The translations under genes and the position numbers were made by a program. Source: Euphorbia lathyris (lineage: Eukaryota > Streptophyta > Magnoliopsida > Malpighiales > Euphorbiaceae). From it: a stretch of 64,000 bases of DNA. Positions 58,425 through 64,000 of the stretch are shown here, in pieces (the stretch's first letter is position 1; every line of letters starts with the position of its first letter). The notes beneath the pieces were generated by a model. It was not told where the DNA came from. It worked only from the letters and a program-made list of their open reading frames with translations, and made no database searches. Location of the stretch: NCBI RefSeq assembly GCF_963576675.1, contig NC_088917.1, positions 75,812,610 through 75,876,609 on the forward strand, read 5' to 3'.

Positions 58425-58990
58425 GGGTTAAGATGCAAAAATACCCCTAACGTTTTGGGTCAGGAGCAATTTTACCCCTAACGTCTAAAATGGTGCAGTT
58501 TTACCTCTAACGTTTGTAGCCAAGAGCAATTTTACCCCTAACGTTAATAAATTTGGTCAATTTTAGAAATAATTCATCAAACTGCGAGAATCTTATCATC
58601 TACACTTCACATATGCGTCATTTTATCAGTAACAAATCATAAACATATGTTGGGATGTGAAAAAAAATATATGTTGTCTTTTATACGAACTAGACAAAAA
58701 AATTAAAAAAAATTCATCGAATTTATAAATATTAATCTCCAATTCTATTATTAAATTACAAAAAATATGAAATCCTTTTTTTAGAATGAATTGATATACA
58801 ATTGGTGCAAAATAATGAACAAAAGATATATGTGTTTTATAATAGTGTCTGCAATTGACCCAATTTATTAACGTTAGGGGTAAAATTGCTCTTGGCTACA
58901 AACATTAGGGGCAAAATTGCACCATTTTAAACGTTAGGGGTAAAATTGCTCCTGACCCAAAATGTTAAGGGTATTTTTGCACCTTAACCC
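58425..58990. mobile_element. MULE-type MITE, same family, copy 2
   Basis: The ends are GGGTTAAGATGCAAAAATA and TATTTTTGCACCTTAACCC. The 9-bp duplication TTAATAATA lies at 58416-58424 and 58991-58999. It lies only 22 bp from copy 1 and is in opposite orientation to it by its inner sequence. Confidence 0.93.
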
Positions 58991-60041
58991 TTAATAATAC
59001 ATATTAATCGAAACCTGAGAAGTAGGGTGGGAGGAAAATATAAAACCACTAAACTAAACAAATTCCTATAGCTACAATTCTAAGTAATTATTATTACCTA
59101 CGTTTGTTTTACGTTGAATGCCAACAAAAAAAATATAAATTCCTTTTAACATTGACTTTAAATATTTTATCATAATATATGATAATATATTAAAATCATA
59201 TAAATAACAATATATCGTTACTATAATAATTAAAGTTATCTCATAATCATTATTTTTTATGACGATTACAAATTATCATATAAAATGTTATATTTAATGA
59301 CGATATAAAAATATTATAAATTAATATTCAATTATAACAATTTAATTTATTGTTACATAAACATTCAAATAAATAACAATATACTAGTATTGTCATAATA
59401 TCGTAATAAGATATGACAATATATATTTTATAGCATTTTTAAAATTATTTTATCACATATTACGATCGTCATTAAAGAATTATATGCAACTACGAAACAT
59501 TAATTGTCATTTATTATAAATATTTCGTCAATAAATAAATTTTTTTCCAATTTGATATTATTAAAAATTTTCCGAAAATATTATGGTGACGATCATTTAT
59601 ATATCGCATTAATAATATCACAATGCATGACGATATTTAAATAATATCACAAAATTTAATAATAAATGACAAAATTTAATTTGTTACCGTTTGTTCAAAT
59701 TAAAATACCACAAATACAAAGTGTCATAAAAAATATTTCTTACAATGACGACAGATTCGTCACCAATTATTCTCATTTCGTCGTGAAATTTTTTCCCTCC
59801 AAATTTTTTCTACTAAATTTTTCCTCCAAACCTATAGGTTACAATATTTTGCTTATCGTCATAAAATATATCTTATAGTGACTAAAGGATAGAACAATGC
59901 CGACGTTTGAAAAAATTGTCATGAGAAAAATAGAAACTATGACGAAAGGTAAAATTTGTCATGTTTAAGTGATTATTAGTGACGAAATTATGTTCGTAGA
60001 AAAAAAAATCGTCATAAAATGTCATTTTTCTTGTAGTGATA

Positions 60042-61270
60042 GTTTTTTATCTGTAGCTAAAGGGGTTACTGTGAAGATATTTTTGGCACTTGCAGCATCA
60101 AAAGGATGGCCTATTCACCAAATAGACATCAATAATACCTATCTTCATGGATATATTGATGAAGATTTATACATAACCATTCCAGAAGGATATGAAGTTC
60201 TTGATCAGAACATGGTTTGTAAACTTGTTAAATCAATCTATGGTTTGAAACAAGCAGGTAGACAATGGAATAAGGAGATGTCTTCTGCCTTAATGGAAAT
60301 TGCCTTCAAAAGATCACCTCATGATCACTGCTTGTATATCAAGCACACTGAGAATGAATTTTTAACAACAATGTTGTATGTTGATGATTTGTTGATCTCA
60401 GGCACTTCTGAAGTACTTATTCAACAAGCAATTCTTCACAGAAGATTTACTATAAAGGATCTAGGTTATGTCAAGTATTTCTTGGGGATAGAAATATCAC
60501 GATCAGAAGTGGGTTTACTAGTGTCACAAACAAAGTACATCCAGGATCTTCTCAGAGATTCTAAGCTAATGGAAGCATAGTTAGCTGTTTCACCATTACC
60601 CTCTGGATTTCAGTTCCATGTTAAAACTGAGAAACTAGCTTCACCAGATGTATTTTGAAGATTGGTTGGCAGACTTTTGTACATGGGATTCACCAGGCTA
60701 GACATTAGTTTTGCTATACAACTCTTAAGTCAAGATATGTCTCAACCATGCCAACATCACCTTGATGAAACACTACATGTTTTAAGATACCTAAAAGGAA
60801 ACTTAAGCAAAGCTCTTCTCTACCCCCAAACAAGTTGATTTAACTCTGTCAGTGTATTGTGACTCAGACTGGGCAGTATGCAAAACAACAAGGAGACCAG
60901 TGACTGATTATTGCATCTTCATTGGCAAAGCCCTCATTTCTTGAAAAACCAAAAGGCAAGCTACAGTTAGTACATTATTAGCAGAAGCTGAATATAAAAG
61001 TTTAGCTGTAACAGCTTGTGAATTGAAGTGGATTTCCTACATTCTATAAAATCTTCTCATTTCTGTCCCTTTACCAATTTCACTACATTGTGATAACACC
61101 TCTGCCAATGCCATTGTCATATCAGCTAATCCCGTAGACCATGATCGAACAAAGAATTTCAATATAGATGTTCATTTCATCGGGGATTATGTTGAGCAAG
61201 GATTCCTAATCACTCCTTATATCAATATAGAAGATCAACCTGCATATCTCTTTACTAAGTTTCGGACAGG
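60042..61270 (+). pseudogene. Copia RT core and RNase H remnant
   Basis: The frame is open to 60580: KIFLALAASKGWPIHQIDIN, VKSIYGLKQAGRQWN, the intact YVDD active site (MLYVDDLLISG) and FLGIEISRSEVGLL. After a TAG at 60578-60580 the text continues through RNase H (LLAEAEYKSLAVTACELKW) with several stops. It joins in sense to the RT start at 53913-54312 across CACTA element 2. Confidence 0.9.
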
Positions 61271-61339
61271 CTCATAATTTACAGAATTCTCATCCAAGTT
61301 TGGAATTGTCTCTTAATCACTTCCAACTTGAGGGGAAGA

Positions 61340-61540
61340 TGTAGAATTAACAGTTTTTAGTTAGTGTATGTTAGAATCAGTTAGTTTGTTAGCAACTGAT
61401 TAGACACAAGAACATTGTACTTTCCATTTTACCCTTTCTCTGATTTAGCTCTTATAAATGAACAGCTTGCAACTATAACCTAATTAAATTTGATTCTAAT
61501 GAATTCATCTTCTTCTCCATAATCTATCTTCAGTTTTACA
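61340..61540 (+). mobile_element. Copia 3' LTR, 201 bp
   Basis: It begins TGTAGAATTAACAG right after the polypurine tract AGGGGAAGA (61331-61339) and ends TCAGTTTTACA. A TATA-like CTCTTATAAATGAAC lies inside. The matching 5' LTR is absent. Confidence 0.78.
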
Positions 61541-61797
61541 CAAGTTAAGCTAGAACCATAAGGCAATTCCCTATAATAATTGAACTAATCAATTCTAATG
61601 TCATATTTTCATTAATCAGTTTTATACAATAGAAAACAAAAGGTTGTAGAGATCAAACATGTGAAGTTGTAGTTTCCACTTGAAAAGATAATCAGATTAA
61701 ACAATTGAAGAATTTTCGGAGATAAATTAGTTTCTTCAATAGGTGAAAATATCATAACAAAACTCAAAATACAACTTCGCTCTTACAATAGAAAAAA

Positions 61798-62714
61798 GGC
61801 TTAATAGGCACCCAACCCCCTAAACTTGTAACTTTTTTCACCTGGCCCCCTTAATTTAGGGGACAACCTCTCAACCCCCTTAACTCTCCAAAAACATCAC
61901 ATACAACCCCTTAAACTTGTAACTTTTTTTCACCTGGCCCCCTCAACTTAGGGGACAACCTCTCAACCCCCTTAACTCTCTAAAAACATCACATACAACC
62001 CCTTACACCCCTATATCCGGTCAAAATATTGACTCGTATAGAAAATGCGCTTGACTGTTGACCACACCAATGTAAATCCAGTAAATTTCCCCATAATTTG
62101 GGCATCCGTAGAGTCATCTTCCTTGATTTGCAGGTTTCCACGAAACCTTAAGTACAACATATTCACCACAAAAATATGATTCATGAGTACCCACCATGAA
62201 ATCAGTTTCAAGAACAACACAAGCCCTAACCTAATTGACAAAAAAAAAAGGAATTATCTCAGAAGAAGAAAGAGGTAAACAAGAAGAAGAAGAAGAAGAA
62301 GAAGAAGAAGAAGAAGAAGAAGAAGAAGAAGAATAAAAAGAAGGTAGAGGAGGAATGAAGGAGATGAATACTTACTGTTGAACTTGAATCGGAGACCGAT
62401 CGGAGACAGAAGATGAATCGAAGGAATCAGAAAAGAGGAAGGATAGGATTTCTGAGGAGAAGAACGTTAGAGATTTAAGAAGAAAGGAGATTTTTTTACC
62501 GTTTAAGTTTCTAAAGCCAACCTTCACTTGCTTTCTAATGAGTGCAATCCCAACTTATCCCACGTTTTTAGAGAGTTGAAGGGGTTGAGAGGCTGTCCCC
62601 TAAGTTGAGGGGGTCAGGTGAAAAAAAGTTGCAAGTTTAAAGGATTGTTTGTGATGTTTTTGGAGAGTTAAGGGGATTGAAACGTTGTCCCCTAAGTTGA
62701 GTGCCTATTAAGCC
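61798..62714. mobile_element. MULE-type element, GGCTTAATAGGCACCC family
   Basis: The ends are GGCTTAATAGGCAC and GTGCCTATTAAGCC. A perfect 9-bp duplication, TAGAAAAAA, lies at 61789-61797 and 62715-62723. The left arm is partly duplicated in tandem (61800-61910 and 61911-62000). The centre, 62075-62560, is unique and might be captured DNA, but no protein is recognised. Confidence 0.92.
62278..62334. repeat. (GAA)n microsatellite
   Basis: About 18 GAA units. Confidence 0.95.
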
Positions 62715-62830
62715 TAGAAAAAAATAACATCTTGAAACAAAAACTCCTTAATCGGACCTATAATTCAGGAAGGGCTTGTCCAAATGATATTTACATAATA
62801 TATGTGGATTCACTATAATTGAATATAAGC

Positions 62831-63208
62831 ATTATACCCATTTGGATCCCAAAACTAAAGCTTCAAAGTCAATTGGAATCATAAACTATCAAAATCATTA
62901 ATTAGGTCTCTGAACTAAGTAAAAATCATCAATTGAGTCCTCGTTACATCCTAAAATCAGAAAATGTGACTATTTGATATAGACTGTAATAATCTCTGTG
63001 TTGATTCAAAATGAGTTTAGCAAAGAGAGTTTAAAACTGTTCAATCGAATAAATTTCGATGAGGCCTCAATTGAAGATTTTATTTTAGAATGAGGATTCA
63101 ATTGATGATTTTTTATTAGTTCAGGGACCTTATTATTGATGAGTTTGATAATTTAAGGTACTAATTGACTTTGAAACCTTAATTTAGCGGTCCAAAAGGA
63201 TATTATGT
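62831..63208. mobile_element. MULE-type MITE, relative of 10540-10895
   Basis: The left arm, ACCCATTTGGATCCCAAAAC then TTCAAAGTCAATTGG, pairs with the right arm, ATTGACTTTGAA then GGTCCAAAAGG. Exact ends were not fixed. Confidence 0.65.
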
Positions 63209-63365
63209 CTTGAATATATAGCACCAAATACATAAGATAAAAAGTGAAAGGCACATATTTACTACAATTGAATATATAGTGTCACATCTATAATAAAGAA
63301 CACCTAATTAATGACACATGATGGTATTAGTAAATTATATCGTAGTATTGTTACTTTAAAAAAAA

Positions 63366-63868
63366 AGCTTAATACCTTATTTGCTCCCTGATCTTGTTTA
63401 AAAAGTTTGATTGGCCTCTTGAACTTTTAAAGTATCTCGATAGCCCTCTAAACTTGCATAAAATATTCAGTTAGCCCCCTAAACTTGCATAAAATGTAAT
63501 CAATCGATCACTCGGTCGCAAAAAAATAAGTTAAATGCGAAAAATGTATTCCACGAGTCATAAAAAAAAGGTAAAACGACCAAAATCGAGATATACGGTT
63601 CTAATATGAAAGAAGACAAGTTTTATAGTTGATCAAGTAATAACTTCATTTCTAATCTATTTTTAAATTATGTAATAACATTCTAAGATGCGTGGAATAC
63701 ATCTTTCGCATTTAACTTACTTTTTTGTGACCGAGTGATCAATTGATCATATTTTACGCAAATTCAGATAGCTAACTAAACACTTTATATATGTTCAGAG
63801 GGTTATCGGAACACTTTGAAAGTTCAAAGCTTTTTGGACAAATTCGGAGAACAAATGATGATTAAGCC
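63366..63868. mobile_element. MULE-type MITE near the window end
   Basis: It begins AGCTTAATACC and ends GATGATTAAGCC, with inverted arms including AGCCCTCTAAAC and its complement. TAAAAAAAA flanks both sides (63357-63365, 63869-63877). Confidence 0.8.
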
Positions 63869-64000
63869 TAAAAAAAATGTAGAACACTCTCATAAATGAC
63901 AAATGCAATCAATGAACTAATTAAAAAATATTGTAAAACTGATTTTGCATTATCAATTGATGAGGTAGTACCACATAATTACTATTTTCATTCCTATGAA

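Larger units (their letters stand above)
54313..60038. mobile_element. Non-autonomous CACTA element 2, 5726 bp, with nested elements
   Basis: The termini are CACTACAAGAAATATG and CATTTTTCTTGTAGTG. The 3-bp duplication ATA lies at 54310-54312 and 60039-60041. Subterminal regions are packed with TTTGTCAT, CGTCAT and GTGACGA words. It holds a Pack-MULE and two MITEs. No transposase was seen. Confidence 0.93.
48596..61540 (+). mobile_element. 5'-truncated Copia element split by CACTA insertions
   Basis: The Copia pieces are 48596-48960 (integrase end), 51768 to about 51866, 53913-54312 (RT start) and 60042-61339 (RT core, RNase H, spacer), then the 3' LTR. They read in order and pick up where the previous piece stops. 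Excluding insertions, about 2.4 kb remains. The 5' LTR, gag and protease are missing. Confidence 0.88.

Noticed and set aside
62011..62241. Minus-strand frame of 76 codons in a MULE
   Set aside because: Part of it reads through the MULE arm. The rest is too short to support a captured gene without a database search.

Overview
The window looks like nuclear DNA from a flowering plant, most likely a eudicot. It is very AT-rich and has plant-type Copia, L1-type LINE, CACTA, Mutator-like (MULE), hAT-like and pogo/Emigrant-like transposons. It also carries spliced genes for short secreted cysteine-rich peptides. I see no prokaryotic or organellar gene organisation and no rRNA or tRNA gene. Most open frames in the window are chance frames or pieces of decayed transposons.

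The host genes are a small tandem cluster of thionin-like peptide genes, all on the minus strand: A (about 4.0-6.1 kb), B (11.8-17.5 kb, broken), C (31.4-33.3 kb) and D (46.6-47.7 kb). A fifth copy, E (48.0-48.2 kb), is inverted and a pseudogene. Each has a first exon encoding a signal peptide and two C-x3-C-x3-C blocks, the same GTAAGT donor, an intron of 0.9-4.2 kb and a tiny second exon. A-D also share a conserved promoter block. Their 3' flanks are duplicated too, so the repeated unit is larger than the genes.

Layout: 1-2.2 kb is a 128-bp satellite-like array with palindromic TTTACGTAAA motifs and a four-monomer higher-order repeat. 2.5-18 kb holds genes A and B, with MITEs in their introns and flanks and a low-complexity hairpin insertion in gene B. 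18-23 kb is a nest: a MITE-like element holds an L1 LINE and a MULE, and the MULE holds a solo LTR. 23-30.6 kb is a rearranged Copia element with a MULE in its reverse transcriptase. 31-34 kb is gene C with MITEs. 34-38.3 kb has a LINE fragment, a Copia 3' end and a gypsy-like solo LTR with six evenly spaced motif pairs. 38.5-44.3 kb has a pogo-like element and a second LINE. 44.9-46.2 kb is a MULE carrying a gene fragment that resembles BIG GRAIN 1-like. 46.6-48.2 kb holds gene D and pseudogene E. 48.6-61.5 kb is one truncated Copia element split by two CACTA elements; the second CACTA carries a MULE that captured part of a PDX1 (vitamin B6 synthase) gene. 61.8-63.9 kb holds three more MITEs.

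For many of the elements I could place both ends exactly, because target-site duplications of the expected length (9-10 bp MULE, 8 bp hAT, 5 bp LTR, 3 bp CACTA, TA pogo, 17 bp LINE) flank matching termini. The only probably functional host genes are A, C and D. Pack-MULE contents and retroelement frames all carry stops or frameshifts.
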